Counted from the stretch's first letter, positions 1 through 8,164 are shown. The stretch is DNA of 64,000 nt from Clostridiales bacterium (GCA_019420945.1 JAHZGF010000043.1:13530-77529), one strand, 5' to 3'. Made by a program: numbers and translations. Notes: generated from the letters alone by a model not told the origin.

Positions 1-935
1 GCTTTGCCTCGGCAGCGGTGAGGAGGTTGTAGTTGGAGACCAGGGCCTTCTGGGCGTCGGTCAAAGCGTTGTATGCGGCTCTGGCCTGGGCGATGGCCTC
101 CTTGCTGTTCAGGGAAACAGTGCCAATGGCATTGATCTTGGCGATGACAGCATCGGCGGCCGCCTGATCCTGAGCGCTCTGCTGAAGCTGAGCCAGTTTT
201 TCCTCAGCAGCGGTGAGGAGGTTGTAGTTGGAGACCAGGGCCTTCTGGGCCTCGGTCAGGGCGTCATAGGCGGCTCTGGCCTGGGCAATAGCGTCCTGGC
301 TGTCCAGGGAGACGGTGCCGATGGCATTGATCTTGGCGATGACAGCATCGGCGGCCGCCTGATCCTGGGCATCTTGCTGAAGCTGAGCCAGCTTTGCCTC
401 AGCGGCGGTGAGGAGATTATAGTTGGAGACCAGGGCCTTCTGGGTATCGGTCAGAGCGTCATAGGCGGCTCTGGCCTGGGCAATAGCGTCCTGGCTATTC
501 AGGGAAACAGAGCCGATGGCATTGATCTTGGCGATGACAGCATCGGCGGCCGCCTGATCTTGGGCATCTTGCTGAAGCTGAGCCAGTTTTTCCTCGGCGG
601 CGGTGAGGAGATTATAGTTGGAGACCAAGGCCTTCTGGGCGTCGGTCAGAGCGTCATAGGCGGCTCTGGCCTGGGCAATAGCGTCCTGGCTGTCCAGGGA
701 GACGGTGCCGATGGCAGCAATCAGGGTCGTAATATCCTGGGCGGCCGCCTGATCCTGGGCATCCTGCTGAAGCTGAGCCAGCTTTTCCTCGGCGGCGGTG
801 AGGAGATTATAGTTGGAGACCAGGGCCTTTTGGGCGTCGGTCAGAGCGTCATAGGCGGCTCTGGCCTGGGTGATGGCCTCCTGGCTGTCCAGGGAGACGG
901 TGCCAATGGCGTCGATGGCATCGATGACAGCCTTA
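1..935 (-). repeat. 195-bp in-frame tandem repeat array, about 4.8 copies visible
   Basis: The marker TTRTAGTTGGAGAC recurs at 27, 222, 417, 612 and 807, an exact 195-bp period (65 residues). Each unit encodes a helical segment containing QARAAYDALTDAQKALVSNY and LLTAAEEKLAQLQ. Copies are nearly identical at DNA level; the copy next to the LamG domain differs most. The array continues past position 1, so the copy number is unknown. Confidence 0.95.
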
Positions 936-3022
936 AACTGGTAAAGTCCAGCCACTTCCTCGGAGGAGAGGGCGTAGTTATAAATCTGCACCTCATCCAG
1001 CAGACCGGTAAAGGCCTCGGGACGGGCCGGATTCCAGGAGGCACCCAGGGTCAGAACGCTGCTGTTTTCCTGGCCGGCGGCGGGGCCTGTGGCCACAGCG
1101 GAGCCATTCAGATAAAGGGTGCGATTCCCCTTGGCTCCGTCCTGAACGGCGGTCATCAGCACCCACTCATTCAGCGGTGCTTTCTTGCCGTTATTGATGT
1201 TGTTGCTGTTGGGGGCGCCAAAGTTGAAGGCGCTGCCCCCCTGGGGATTCACCAGACCCAGGCAATACCAACCGGTGCTGGTGTCCTGGCCCTTGCGCAG
1301 AATGGTAACCCAGTCCTGGCCGTAATCCTCCACCTTTACCCAGGCGGACAGGGTAAAGCTTTCGGTGGCGGTAAAGTCAAGGTCGTCGGCGTCCGCCACA
1401 GTGACCACCTGGTCGGAACTGCTGAAACGGATGGCGTTTCCTACGATGCCTGGGACGATTTCCGGCTGACCGGAGATGGTGCCGGTGTGCTGGTTGTCGG
1501 TTTCGTCAAGGATGCTGCCGCCTTCCTGGCGCTCAAAACTCCAGTGGGCCACCAGTTCGGGATCTGGGGGCGGAGCGGGCGGCGTGGGGGCCGACTGAAT
1601 GACCCGGAAATAGTCCACATCGGTGTAAGTGCCCTGAGACTGGGGATCGCGGTCCTCCAAAATGCGGATCTGCAGGGTGTGCTCCCGGTCTTCCAAAACG
1701 TCGCTGCGGAAGATCTTGGTGCTGAGCACCTCATCCTGCTGATAGGTGTCAATGATGCCCACCGACTGACCATCGATGAAAATTTCGGCCTTGCCGTGCT
1801 CATGCTGCATACCGCCGAAAATCTCAATACCGATGCCGGTAAAGGTCAGATCAATGGTGGCGCCGGGCAGATTGTAGTTGTGGCCGGTGCTGTTGAACCG
1901 CTTGGAATTTGCCCCGTTGGTTCGGAATCCTTCGGAGTAGACCACACGGCTGTCGGCGTCATCGATGATCTCCCAAGCGGGTTCCGCAGAGGCGCCCTTC
2001 TGGGCCTGTACCATCTGGGTGTTGATGTGTTCTGCTACCTGGGCAGGATCCATCTTCTGCACCAAAATGCCGTGCTTGCCGTTGGGGTCCGGATTCCAGG
2101 TGTTGGACCCGTCATCAGGATTGATGGTAACGGTGCCGGTGTCCACCGTCCAGTAATCTCCTGCGCCCTCCACCGCATAGACCAGAGAGGTGAGATCCCA
2201 GCTCTCCCGGCCGCTGGTGGTATTGCCGAAATACAGGTCGTAGCTCTTCCGCACCGGGTCATCCTCGGCCATCAGGCTACGGGTGTTGCCGGTGATGATC
2301 TTACTGCCGATCTCCCAGCCGCTCCAGAGGATGGGGGCGGGGCAGTTGGCCTCCACATAAATGGAGGCGGCTGCGTCAAAGCGCATGTTGTTTTCGGAGC
2401 CGGAGGGGAAATAGCCCGCCATAATGGAACACAGCTTGACCTTTTGCCGGACCAGTTCGATACCGGTCAGGCTGCTGTATTGGTCGGCGGGGGATTCCAG
2501 CAGCTCCTTCAGATTGTTCAGCGTGCCGACCACCACCAACACCACGCTGTTGTCCTCTGCGTTGGCCAGTGTCTGGCGATACACTTCCAGAGCGGTGGGG
2601 GCATAGTAGTCGTGGTTGATGTCGTTGGCATAGGTCTGGGCGATGTACTGCTGGTAACGGGAGCCGGCTCCGCCGCCGGGGGAAGTGGTGGCAATGCCCA
2701 CCGGCACGTCCGGCAGCCCGTAATAGGTATTGATGGCGTCAATGCAGGGGGCTGCATAGCCGCTGTAGCAGCAACCTACCACGGCCAGTAAATTCACTCT
2801 GCCCTGCTGGATATAGGAGTGGAGCAGGGCCATGGCACCGGCATCATCCACGTCTGAGTCGATGTCGGTATCAAAGATCACATTTACCGTGGGGTCCGGG
2901 GTGTAGGAGAAGGGCGGATCCGCTGCGTGGGCCGGCGCTGAGAGGCCAAACAACAGCGCACAGAAACACATCAGAGAGATCAACCGCTTCCGTAGCTGCT
3001 TGGAATGCTTTTTCCTGTTCAT
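1..3022 (-). CDS. Secreted nucleoside-hydrolase-like protein with LamG and tandem repeats (3' end missing)
   Basis: The start is complete and the C-terminus lies beyond the left edge; about 1007 residues are visible. Residues 1-33 form a Sec signal peptide ending AHA. DTDIDSDVDD at 51-60, followed by AGAMALLH, matches the Asp-rich calcium site of inosine-uridine nucleoside hydrolases, and that fold probably spans residues 45-350. A beta-rich module, perhaps carbohydrate-binding, covers about 355-485. A LamG/concanavalin-like domain begins VAHWSF and covers about 490-690. From about residue 696, 65-residue helical repeats run to the edge. The ATG at 3022 follows AAAGGAGG. The gene stands alone. 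Cell-surface cleavage of nucleosides is inferred from the family; the substrate is unknown. A wall anchor may lie in the missing end. Confidence 0.8.
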   Translation of the reverse strand, partial: MNRKKHSKQLRKRLISLMCFCALLFGLSAPAHAADPPFSYTPDPTVNVIFDTDIDSDVDDAGAMALLHSYIQQGRVNLLAVVGCCYSGYAAPCIDAINTYYGLPDVPVGIATTSPGGGAGSRYQQYIAQTYANDINHDYYAPTALEVYRQTLANAEDNSVVLVVVGTLNNLKELLESPADQYSSLTGIELVRQKVKLCSIMAGYFPSGSENNMRFDAAASIYVEANCPAPILWSGWEIGSKIITGNTRSLMAEDDPVRKSYDLYFGNTTSGRESWDLTSLVYAVEGAGDYWTVDTGTVTINPDDGSNTWNPDPNGKHGILVQKMDPAQVAEHINTQMVQAQKGASAEPAWEIIDDADSRVVYSEGFRTNGANSKRFNSTGHNYNLPGATIDLTFTGIGIEIFGGMQHEHGKAEIFIDGQSVGIIDTYQQDEVLSTKIFRSDVLEDREHTLQIRILEDRDPQSQGTYTDVDYFRVIQSAPTPPAPPPDPELVAHWSFERQEGGSILDETDNQHTGTISGQPEIVPGIVGNAIRFSSSDQVVTVADADDLDFTATESFTLSAWVKVEDYGQDWVTILRKGQDTSTGWYCLGLVNPQGGSAFNFGAPNSNNINNGKKAPLNEWVLMTAVQDGAKGNRTLYLNGSAVATGPAAGQENSSVLTLGASWNPARPEAFTGLLDEVQIYNYALSSEEVAGLYQFKAVIDAIDAIGTVSLDSQEAITQARAAYDALTDAQKALVSNYNLLTAAEEKLAQLQQDAQDQAAAQDITTLIAAIGTVSLDSQDAIAQARAAYDALTDAQKALVSNYNLLTAAEEKLAQLQQDAQDQAAADAVIAKINAIGSVSLNSQDAIAQARAAYDALTDTQKALVSNYNLLTAAEAKLAQLQQDAQDQAAADAVIAKINAIGTVSLDSQDAIAQARAAYDALTEAQKALVSNYNLLTAAEEKLAQLQQSAQDQAAADAVIAKINAIGTVSLNSKEAIAQARAAYNALTDAQKALVSNYNLLTAAEAK

Positions 3023-3392
3023 ATCGAGTCCTCCTTTGCTCTGTTTCATGCTCTCTTAAATTCCAATTTTTGGAATTTTCTTTAGGAGAAATTGAGAAAT
3101 CATGGAAAAATACTGGAATAGGGGGCCAAAATATGCGAAAAAGTATGATACTAAGAACAGCTTGACTGATAAGACATGGAAAGTCAATTGTGATTAGTAA
3201 CAGAATAAAATGATTTAAAGCGGCAAAATGCACAAAAACAGAGCGAGGCGAAAGCGGAAGTTGTGTATTTTTCTGCTTCGGCCGGGGCGTTGTGGAGACG
3301 GTGTTTGGCTGGGGGGATTATAGCTTGTGATTTGAGGTGGCCTGTGTTATCTTTATTCCAAGACTGTACTGTTTTGGGAGGAACCATTGACT
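3023..3392. other. 370-bp AT-rich divergent intergenic region
   Basis: No convincing gene is present. It separates the leftward nucleoside-hydrolase-like gene from the rightward kinase gene. An 8-bp inverted repeat (AAATTCCA / TGGAATTT, 3058-3065 and 3071-3078) sits about 40 bp before the leftward start and could be an operator or leader hairpin. A TTGACT / AGTCAA inverted pair lies near 3160-3185. I found no well-spaced -35/-10 pair. Confidence 0.6.
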
Positions 3393-4118
3393 ATGCGAGA
3401 ACTGGAAGTGGGCGGCACCTACCGCCACTTTAAAAATAAGCTTTACAAGGTGCTGGGCACCGCCATTCACAGTGAGACTGGGGAAAAACTGGTGATCTAT
3501 CAGCAGCTCTACGGAGCGGGAGAGATTTATGCCCGCCCCTATGACATGTTCCTCAGTGAGGTGGATCGTGAAAAGTATCCCGATGTGCCCCAGAAATACC
3601 GCTTTGAGTCGGTGGCCGGGGACAATCTGGTGTTGATCGGAATGCCCGGCTGCGGCAAGAGCACCGTAGGGGTGGTGCTGGCCAAGATTCTGGGCTGGGA
3701 TTTTGTGGACGTGGATCTGGTGATCCAGAAGCAGAATGGCCGTCGGCTCCAGGATATCATTCAGTCCGAGGGAAACGACGCCTTTCTGGAGCGGGAGGCC
3801 GACGCGGTGGAGAGCCTGGACTGTGCCCACACCGTCATTGCCACCGGCGGCTCCGCAGTGCTGAATCCCCGTGGGCTGCAAAAGCTGCGGGAACTGGGGC
3901 GGCTGGTCTACCTGAGCCACCCCTATGAGGAGATTGTGCGCCGGATCCCCAACCTGGCCACCCGGGGCATCACCCTGGACCCGGGCCAGACCCTGAAAGA
4001 TCTGTACGACTACCGGACCCCCATCTATGAGCGGGTGGCGGACCTGACGGTGGACGCCTCCAGCTATACCATTGAGCAGACCGCCCGGGCCATCCAGCAA
4101 GCGGCGGGGCTGGAGTGA
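3393..4118 (+). CDS. DUF1653 domain fused to a shikimate-kinase-like P-loop kinase
   Basis: The N-terminal ~63 residues are a DUF1653 domain (YRHFKNKLYKVLG, then AIHSETGEKLVIYQ and VDREKYPDV). The rest is a shikimate-kinase-type NMP-kinase fold: P-loop GMPGCGKST at 83-91, DVDLVIQ, and TGGSAV near 151-156. Several shikimate contacts differ from the family: the FRxxE arginine is leucine (FLERE, 131-135), GGG is GGS (152-154), and the RPLL lid motif reads RGIT. The phosphate acceptor may therefore not be shikimate. ATG 3393 is chosen over TTG 3387 because GGGAGG is better spaced to it. No other aromatic-pathway gene is nearby; the small membrane peptide follows. Confidence 0.8.
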   Translation: MRELEVGGTYRHFKNKLYKVLGTAIHSETGEKLVIYQQLYGAGEIYARPYDMFLSEVDREKYPDVPQKYRFESVAGDNLVLIGMPGCGKSTVGVVLAKILGWDFVDVDLVIQKQNGRRLQDIIQSEGNDAFLEREADAVESLDCAHTVIATGGSAVLNPRGLQKLRELGRLVYLSHPYEEIVRRIPNLATRGITLDPGQTLKDLYDYRTPIYERVADLTVDASSYTIEQTARAIQQAAGLE

Positions 4119-4170
4119 GTCGGGGAGCGAACAGCCCCCCCGAAGCGCAGACGGAAAGGAGCAAGACATC

Positions 4171-4275
4171 ATGGGACAGGAACAAAAGCGGCGAGTCTGG
4201 TTCGTTTTGGGTGTGAGCCTGGCAGGGGCGGCGGCGGTGCTGCTGATCCCAGCGGTATTTCATATCTTGCTGTGA
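4171..4275 (+). CDS. Small single-pass membrane protein, 34 aa
   Basis: A short ORF starts with ATG 10 nt after AAAGGAG and ends just before a strong terminator. The product has a charged start (MGQEQKRR) and then one hydrophobic helix of about 24 residues ending FHILL, so it is predicted to sit in the membrane with its N-terminus in the cytoplasm. It lies 52 bp after the DUF1653-kinase gene, probably on the same transcript. The function is unknown. The good ribosome site, the clean membrane helix and the terminator placement support it as real; no homology could be tested. Confidence 0.6.
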   Translation: MGQEQKRRVWFVLGVSLAGAAAVLLIPAVFHILL

Positions 4276-4287
4276 ACCAAAGAAACA

Positions 4288-4334
4288 AAAAAACCGGGCG
4301 CGCTGTTGTTTCAGCGCGTCCGGTTCCGTTTTTT
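4288..4334. terminator. Bidirectional intrinsic terminator
   Basis: A 14-bp stem (4292-4305 with 4312-4325, one mismatch) has a TTGTTT loop, a T-run on the right and an A-run on the left. It ends both the kinase/small-peptide transcript and the converging HAD gene. Confidence 0.85.
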
Positions 4335-4340
4335 GTGATC

Positions 4341-5048
4341 TCACAGCCCCCGGAGGTAGTCCACCATCTGCTGGTAGCTGCCGCTGGGGCAGGTGACCGG
4401 GGCATTGCTGCGGTTGATGGCGGTGTCGGTGAGCAGCCAGGTGGGAATCCCGGCGGCGGTTGCGGCCTCCACATCTTCCTGCACGTCGTTGCCGATCATC
4501 AGGCACTGGGCGGGATCCAAATGGAACTGGTCCAGAATGTCCCGGTAGTAGGCGGGGTTGGGCTTGCAGTGGCAGGAGTTGGCATAGTCGGTGACCAGAT
4601 CGAAGTCCTCCATCTTCAGGCCAATCCAGCTCAGCCGGGTGGCGTCGCCATTGGCGGGGAAGATGGGGTTGGTGGCCAGAATCACCTTTTCCGCCTTTTC
4701 GTGGGCCAGCCGGACCGCCTCCCGGGCCAGGGGGGCGGGGGAAGTGGCGGAGCGGGCCTGATGGAATTGGTTGTCATAGAAGGTGGAGAATTTGGGGATG
4801 TCCTTTAAACTCTCCTGGCCCATGATGCTTCCGAAGGCGGACCAGAAGGCGTCATAGTTGGTACACTGACCCTGGTTTTTCACCATGGCCTCCACGCCGG
4901 ACCATACTGCCTTCACCAGCAGCTTGGAATCGGTGTAGCCCCATTGGGCGGCGGTGGCGGCCAGGTGGTGGAAATAGACCTGGGTAAAGTGGTCGTTGTC
5001 CATGGGCAGCAGAGTGCCGTCCAAATCAAATAAAATGGCTTGCAGCAT
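4341..5048 (-). CDS. HAD-superfamily phosphatase
   Basis: The 235-residue protein has HAD motif I (DLDGTLL) at residues 8-14, a helical cap, motif II around VILATNP, and the C-terminal motif III/IV region CKPNPAYY ... MIGNDVQEDVEAA, with the Lys and paired acidic residues that hold Mg2+. It is a cytosolic hydrolase of a small phosphorylated metabolite; the substrate cannot be read from sequence. The overall form is like phosphoglycolate phosphatase/YjjG relatives. It is transcribed alone, divergent from argF, from a good promoter at 5124-5152. Confidence 0.85.
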   Translation of the reverse strand: MLQAILFDLDGTLLPMDNDHFTQVYFHHLAATAAQWGYTDSKLLVKAVWSGVEAMVKNQGQCTNYDAFWSAFGSIMGQESLKDIPKFSTFYDNQFHQARSATSPAPLAREAVRLAHEKAEKVILATNPIFPANGDATRLSWIGLKMEDFDLVTDYANSCHCKPNPAYYRDILDQFHLDPAQCLMIGNDVQEDVEAATAAGIPTWLLTDTAINRSNAPVTCPSGSYQQMVDYLRGL

Positions 5049-5123
5049 ACTGTCATTCCTCTTTTTTCGGATTCAGCCCCGATATTTTCCATAACCAGAG
5101 CTTCAGCAACCGTAGTGGCTATA

Positions 5124-5152
5124 ATTTTATCAGTGGAAAGCAAAAAAGTCAA
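5124..5152 (-). promoter_or_regulatory. Sigma-A promoter of the HAD gene
   Basis: Leftward: -35 TTGACT (5147-5152), 17-bp spacer, -10 TAAAAT (5124-5129). Confidence 0.75.
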
Positions 5153-5162
5153 ACCCAGCCGC

Positions 5163-5191
5163 TTGCGCTTTTAACCGGAAAATGGTATGCT
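5163..5191 (+). promoter_or_regulatory. Sigma-A promoter of argF
   Basis: -35 TTGCGC (5163-5168), 17-bp spacer, -10 TATGCT (5186-5191), 48 bp before the argF start. It stands back-to-back with the HAD promoter, with about 10 bp between the two -35 boxes. Confidence 0.65.
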
Positions 5192-5238
5192 GATAGGCAG
5201 TGAAACTTGCGGTTTGGCCGCGGAACGGAGGAAACCAT

Positions 5239-6222
5239 ATGGATTTGAAGGGCAGAAATTTGCTCAAGCTGCTGGACTACACCCCGGAGGAGATCACCTA
5301 CCTGCTGGATCTGGCGGCGGACCTGAAGGCGAAAAAGAAGGCGGGCGTTGCCCATGATACCCTGCGGGGCAAGAACGTGGCGTTGCTGTTTGAGAAGGAC
5401 TCCACCCGAACCCGCTGCGCCTTTGAAGTGGCGGGCTATGACCTGGGGATGCACGTCACCTATCTGGGGCCCTCCGGTTCTCAGATGGGCAAGAAGGAGT
5501 CCATCGCCGACACTGCCCGGGTGCTGGGCCGGATGTACGACGGCATTGAGTACCGGGGCTTTGATCAGAGCATTGTGGAGGAGCTGGCCAAGTACGCCGG
5601 AGTGCCGGTGTGGAACGGCCTGACCAACCAGTTCCATCCCACTCAGATCCTGGCGGATTTCCTGACCATTCGGGAGCGTTTCGGCCACCTGAAGGGCATT
5701 CACCTGACTTATATGGGTGATGCCCGGTTCAACATGGGCAATTCCCTGATGGTGGGCTGCGCCAAGATGGGCATGCACTTTACCGGCTGCTGCCCCGCCA
5801 AGTACCAGCCCGATCCCGAGCTGGTGGCCACCTGCCAGGCCATCGCCGCCGAGACCGGCGCCACCATCCGCTTCACCGAGGATCCCATGGAGGGAGCCAA
5901 GGAGTCCAATGTGATCTACACCGATGTGTGGGTGTCCATGGGCGAGCCGGTGGAGGTCTGGGAAGAGCGCATCCGGGAGCTGGCCCCCTATCAGGTCAAC
6001 ACCCAGATGATGGAGGCCGCCGCGGAGGACTGCGTGTTCATGCACTGCCTGCCCGCCTTCCACGACCTCAACACCACCATCGGCAAGGAGATGGGTGAGC
6101 GCTTCGGCCGGGATTCCATGGAGGTGTCCAACGAGGTGTTCGAGTCCGAGCGCTCCATCGTCTTTGACGAGGCGGAGAACCGGATGCACACCATCAAGGC
6201 CGTTATGGCCGCCACGCTGTAA
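5239..6222 (+). CDS. argF: Ornithine carbamoyltransferase
   Basis: This enzyme joins carbamoyl phosphate and ornithine to make citrulline in arginine synthesis, or acts in reverse in arginine breakdown. The 327-residue length fits the family. Visible motifs are the carbamoyl-phosphate site STRTR near 55, HPTQ in the hinge region, the ornithine-side region with VWVSMGE, and the catalytic HCLPA near 268. ATG 5239 is chosen because GGAGG precedes it at good spacing; an upstream in-frame extension overlaps the promoter. It is monocistronic, with no other arg or arc gene nearby, so an anabolic (argF) or catabolic (arcB) role cannot be settled from context. The anabolic role is assumed for the symbol. 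Confidence 0.95.
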   Translation: MDLKGRNLLKLLDYTPEEITYLLDLAADLKAKKKAGVAHDTLRGKNVALLFEKDSTRTRCAFEVAGYDLGMHVTYLGPSGSQMGKKESIADTARVLGRMYDGIEYRGFDQSIVEELAKYAGVPVWNGLTNQFHPTQILADFLTIRERFGHLKGIHLTYMGDARFNMGNSLMVGCAKMGMHFTGCCPAKYQPDPELVATCQAIAAETGATIRFTEDPMEGAKESNVIYTDVWVSMGEPVEVWEERIRELAPYQVNTQMMEAAAEDCVFMHCLPAFHDLNTTIGKEMGERFGRDSMEVSNEVFESERSIVFDEAENRMHTIKAVMAATL

Positions 6223-6275
6223 GGGGAATTTTGCCCCCTAGAGCGGTTCATCCGAGGAAAAATAACAGCATTTTG

Positions 6276-6307
6276 AAAATCCGGGGCGATTCCGCCCCGG
6301 ATTTTTT
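6276..6307 (+). terminator. Intrinsic terminator after argF
   Basis: An 11-bp perfect GC-rich stem (6278-6288 with 6293-6303) with a 4-nt loop, followed by six T. Confidence 0.85.
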
Positions 6308-6349
6308 CGCTTTCCAGCCTATTTCCGACTGTATTTTAGGGATTTTATC

Positions 6350-6378
6350 TTGCACAGGATGGAAAATCTGGATATAAT
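6350..6378 (+). promoter_or_regulatory. Sigma-A promoter of sufCB
   Basis: -35 TTGCAC (6350-6355), 17-bp spacer, consensus -10 TATAAT (6373-6378). Confidence 0.8.
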
Positions 6379-6440
6379 AAAAAGACGCGCCGGAATGATC
6401 CGACGCGGAGGTATTAAAAGACAGAAGGCAGTGAATCAGA

Positions 6441-7166
6441 ATGCTGGAATTGCGTGACCTCTGTTTCTCCGTCCCCGGGGAAGGGAAGCAGATCGATATT
6501 TTGAACCACATCAACCTCACCGTGCCCGATGGCAAGCTGGTGGTCATCACTGGCCCCAACGGCAGCGGCAAATCCACCCTGGCCCGGGTCATCATGGGCC
6601 TGGAGCAGGCGATCTCCGGTACCATCACCTTTAACGGCCAGCAGATCCAGGACCTGGGTATTACCGAGCGGGCCAAGCTGGGCATCAGCTATGGCTTCCA
6701 GCAGCCTGCCCGTTTTAAGGGCATGAAGGTGTCCGACCTGCTGGAGTGCGCCGCCGGCAAAAAGCTCACCCGGGAGGACTCCTGCCACTACTTGGCCCAG
6801 GTGGGTCTGTGCAGCCAGGAGTACGTGGACCGGGACGTGGACGCCAGCCTTTCCGGCGGCGAGCTCAAGCGCATTGAGATTGCCACCATCCTGGCCCGCA
6901 ACGCCCCGCTGATGATCTTTGACGAGCCCGAGGCGGGCATTGACCTGTGGAGCTTTGGCCGGCTCACCGAGACCTTCCAGGCCATCCACCGGCAGCACAA
7001 GGCTTCCATGATTATCATTTCCCACCAGGAGCGGATCATTCGGCTGGCGGACGAGGTGGTGCTGATCTCCGGCGGCACCGTGGCCGGCCAGGGTCCTGCC
7101 TCTGAGCTGCTGGAACAGATCGAGAGCGCCAGCCTGGGCGGCGGCAGCTGCGCCACCTGCATGTAA
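6441..7166 (+). CDS. sufC: Fe-S assembly ATPase SufC
   Basis: This is the ABC-type ATPase of the SUF/SMS iron-sulfur scaffold and drives the conformational change of its SufB partner. The 241 residues show Walker A GPNGSGKST, a Q-loop YGFQQPARF typical of SufC, signature LSGGELKR, Walker B LMIFDEPEAGID and the switch His in IISHQERI. The C-terminus carries an extra CATC motif, unusual for the family. sufB starts 14 bp downstream. sufD, sufS and sufU are absent, so this looks like the reduced two-gene type. The ribosome site is weak (AGAAGG). Confidence 0.9.
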   Translation: MLELRDLCFSVPGEGKQIDILNHINLTVPDGKLVVITGPNGSGKSTLARVIMGLEQAISGTITFNGQQIQDLGITERAKLGISYGFQQPARFKGMKVSDLLECAAGKKLTREDSCHYLAQVGLCSQEYVDRDVDASLSGGELKRIEIATILARNAPLMIFDEPEAGIDLWSFGRLTETFQAIHRQHKASMIIISHQERIIRLADEVVLISGGTVAGQGPASELLEQIESASLGGGSCATCM

Positions 7167-7180
7167 GGAGGTTGGAATCC

Positions 7181-8113
7181 ATGAGCGAACGTTATAGCGA
7201 AACCGTCTCCACCATGCTGGAGAAGATTGCCGGCCTGAAGAGCACCCCGGACGGGGCCTACAACTTCCGGCTGGACGGCAAGGGAGAGGAGCGCAAATCC
7301 TCCGACCATATCAAAATCACCCAAAAGACCGACAAGCCCGGCATTGATATCCATATCGCCGACGGCACCGTCAACGAAAAGACCTTCATCCCGGTGGTCA
7401 TCACCAAGAGCGGCATCGAGGATCTGGTCTACAACGACTTCTTCATCGGGGAGAACTGCGACGTCACCATCATCGCCGGCTGCGGCATCCACAACTGCGG
7501 CTGCGAGGACTCCAAGCACAACGGCATCCATACCTTCTATGTGGGCAAAAACTCCAAGGTCTCCTATGTGGAAGTCCACTACGGCGCCGGTGACGGCACC
7601 GGCGGCCGGATTCTGAACCCCCAGACCGTGGTCTACCTCCAGGAAGGGGCCACCATCGTCATGGACACCAGCCAGATCGGCGGTGTGGACTCCACCAAGC
7701 GGTACACCCGCATTGTGGCGGAGGGAGAGGGCAGCGAGGTGATGATCACCGAGAAGCTGATGACCCACGGGGACCAGACCGCCGATTCCGATGTGGACAT
7801 CATCCTTAATGGCCAGGACTCCAAGGCCCGGGTGATCTCCCGCAGCGTGGCCAAGGGCAATTCCCGGCAGTTGTTCCACCCCAACGTGGAGGGCAACGCC
7901 CCCTGCTTCGGCCACGTCCAGTGCGACTCCATCATCATGGGCAACGGCAAGGTGCAGTCCATCCCCGCCATCACCGCCAACCATGTGGACGCCAGTCTGA
8001 TCCACGAGGCCGCCATCGGCAAGATCGCCGGAGACCAGATTTTGAAGCTGCAGACCCTGGGCTTCACCGCCGAGGAGGCAGAGGAAAAGATCCTGGAAGG
8101 CTTCCTGCGCTGA
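7181..8113 (+). CDS. sufB: SufB/SufD-family Fe-S scaffold protein
   Basis: The 310-residue SufB-type protein is shorter than the ~465 residues of classical SufB and resembles the minimal SmsB form. It has the beta-helix core with a Cys-rich stretch GCGIHNCGCED near 107-117 and the conserved C-terminal region HVDASLIHEAAIGKI, which in SufB/SufD holds cluster-assembly and SufC-binding residues. With SufC it should form a scaffold complex in the cytosol. ATG 7181 is used because AAGGAGG sits 9 nt upstream; the earlier in-frame TTG at 7172 overlaps that ribosome site. A GC-rich terminator follows. Confidence 0.88.
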   Translation: MSERYSETVSTMLEKIAGLKSTPDGAYNFRLDGKGEERKSSDHIKITQKTDKPGIDIHIADGTVNEKTFIPVVITKSGIEDLVYNDFFIGENCDVTIIAGCGIHNCGCEDSKHNGIHTFYVGKNSKVSYVEVHYGAGDGTGGRILNPQTVVYLQEGATIVMDTSQIGGVDSTKRYTRIVAEGEGSEVMITEKLMTHGDQTADSDVDIILNGQDSKARVISRSVAKGNSRQLFHPNVEGNAPCFGHVQCDSIIMGNGKVQSIPAITANHVDASLIHEAAIGKIAGDQILKLQTLGFTAEEAEEKILEGFLR

Positions 8114-8164
8114 GTGTAAAAATGCGTTCCGCTGAAGGGCGGAGCGCCGCATACAGAGATGAAA

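Noticed and set aside
1..935. Regular repeats considered as a CRISPR array
   Set aside because: The period is 195 bp, there are no unique spacers, and the repeats are in frame inside a coding gene.
374..2791. An 805-codon plus-strand frame with internal repeats
   Set aside because: It is antisense to the surface hydrolase. The opposite strand has a signal peptide, DTDIDSDVDD motif, LamG domain and ribosome site; this frame has none.
2871..3233. A 120-codon minus-strand frame extending upstream of the surface hydrolase
   Set aside because: It overlaps the hydrolase start in another frame, lies in AT-rich leader DNA and has no ribosome site or recognisable sequence.
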